Assembly: GCA_015233565.1 (NCBI GenBank)
Contig: JADFXM010000008.1
Span: 62,001-126,000, forward strand
Direction: 5' to 3'
Length of the DNA: 64,000 bases
Origin: Candidatus Rifleibacteriota bacterium
GTDB lineage: Bacteria; Muiribacteriota; Ozemobacteria; Ozemobacterales; Ozemobacteraceae
Shown one piece after another: positions 63,894-64,000 of this stretch. Each line of letters begins with the position of its first letter. The stretch's first letter is position 1. A program made the translations under genes and the position numbers. The notes under the pieces were generated by a model. That model was given only the letters and a program-made list of their open reading frames with translations. It ran no database searches and had not been told where the DNA came from.

Positions 63894-64000
63894 TAACGAG
63901 TCTGTCTAAAATTGTCCTGGTTTTCATTTTCCAATGTACCCACCCGATTTTTCGCCCCCGCTTTCTCGATTTAACAGCGAGCTACTGTGTGCCGAATAAA
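63894..64000 (+). mobile_element. MITE-like repeat family 2, copy 6 (cut by window edge)
   Basis: Starts TAACGAGTCTGTCTAAAA; interior 'CCAATGTACCCACCCGATTT' and 'GCCCCCGCTTTCTCGATTTA' match the family. Directly preceded by TTTTCGACAACTTCTAA (about 63879-63896), which looks like the right end of another, mostly lost copy. Confidence 0.75.

Noticed and set aside
1..64000. tRNA, rRNA, CRISPR arrays, phage or integrase genes
   Set aside because: Looked for by eye in the spacers; no cloverleaf-like conserved TTC box/CCA pattern, no regularly spaced repeats and no recombinase motif were seen. A tRNAscan or Rfam search would be needed to exclude small RNAs.

Overview
The window looks like a piece of chromosome from an AT-rich bacterium with a Gram-negative-type envelope. 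Supporting this are a lipoprotein with a lipobox, several type II secretion/type IV pilus-like minor pseudopilins, many Sec signal peptides, a SpoIID/LytB-domain protein and large membrane SpoIIE-type phosphatases. No rRNA or taxonomic marker allows firm placement. The mix (SpoIID, pseudopilins, serine-phosphatase/STAS signalling, multiple dynamin-like GTPases, GGDGT/PKTIDND-type phosphofructokinase, many small palindromic repeats) would fit an uncultured lineage such as Ca. Riflebacteria, but that is only a guess.

Layout. (1) 1-5673, minus strand: a translation operon, promoter > infC (AUC start) > rpmI > rplT > SpoU-type rRNA methyltransferase > pheS > pheT (cut by the window edge). (2) 5883-9562, plus strand: a GT39/ArnT-like glycosyltransferase overlapping a radical SAM protein, then an exported nitroreductase-fold protein, a terminator, and a coiled-coil protein starting directly after the terminator. 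(3) 9685-19129, minus strand: the most unusual block, a ClpB/ClpC-like AAA+ unfoldase followed by three dynamin-family GTPases, the last fused to a long N-terminal solenoid through a Ser/Pro-repeat linker. (4) 19348-26046: M48 protease, a repeat-rich spacer with a small Cys-rich protein, phosphofructokinase and SpoIID. (5) 26818-32088: ECF sigma factor, FecR-like anti-sigma factor and three pilin-assembly-type proteins. (6) 32680-41708: two exported proteins (one with an HESTH zincin motif), a HEAT-repeat membrane protein plus SpoIIE phosphatase pair, a STAS protein and a lipoprotein. (7) 42096-50600: accessory single genes (esterase-like, STN-like, GNAT, AlkD-like, DUF2585, YaiI/UPF0178, MATE) separated by repeat-rich spacers. 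(8) 50596-62198: two more receptor SpoIIE phosphatases, a 1691-residue hybrid histidine kinase and a periplasmic thioredoxin-like protein. (9) 62304-63680: a second pair of minor pseudopilins.

The spacers carry at least four families of short interspersed repeats (about 80-145 bp). Three have terminal inverted repeats and behave like MITEs; one copy is flanked by a perfect 10-bp direct repeat. Three genes contain in-frame hexanucleotide microsatellites in linker regions. No tRNA, rRNA, CRISPR array or intact transposase gene was recognised.

Main candidate for an undescribed system: the four-gene Clp-dynamin cluster at 9685-19129. Further candidates are the sigma/FecR-pseudopilin cluster and the HExxH secreted pair. 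All functional statements are inferred from sequence motifs read by eye; no database search was run.
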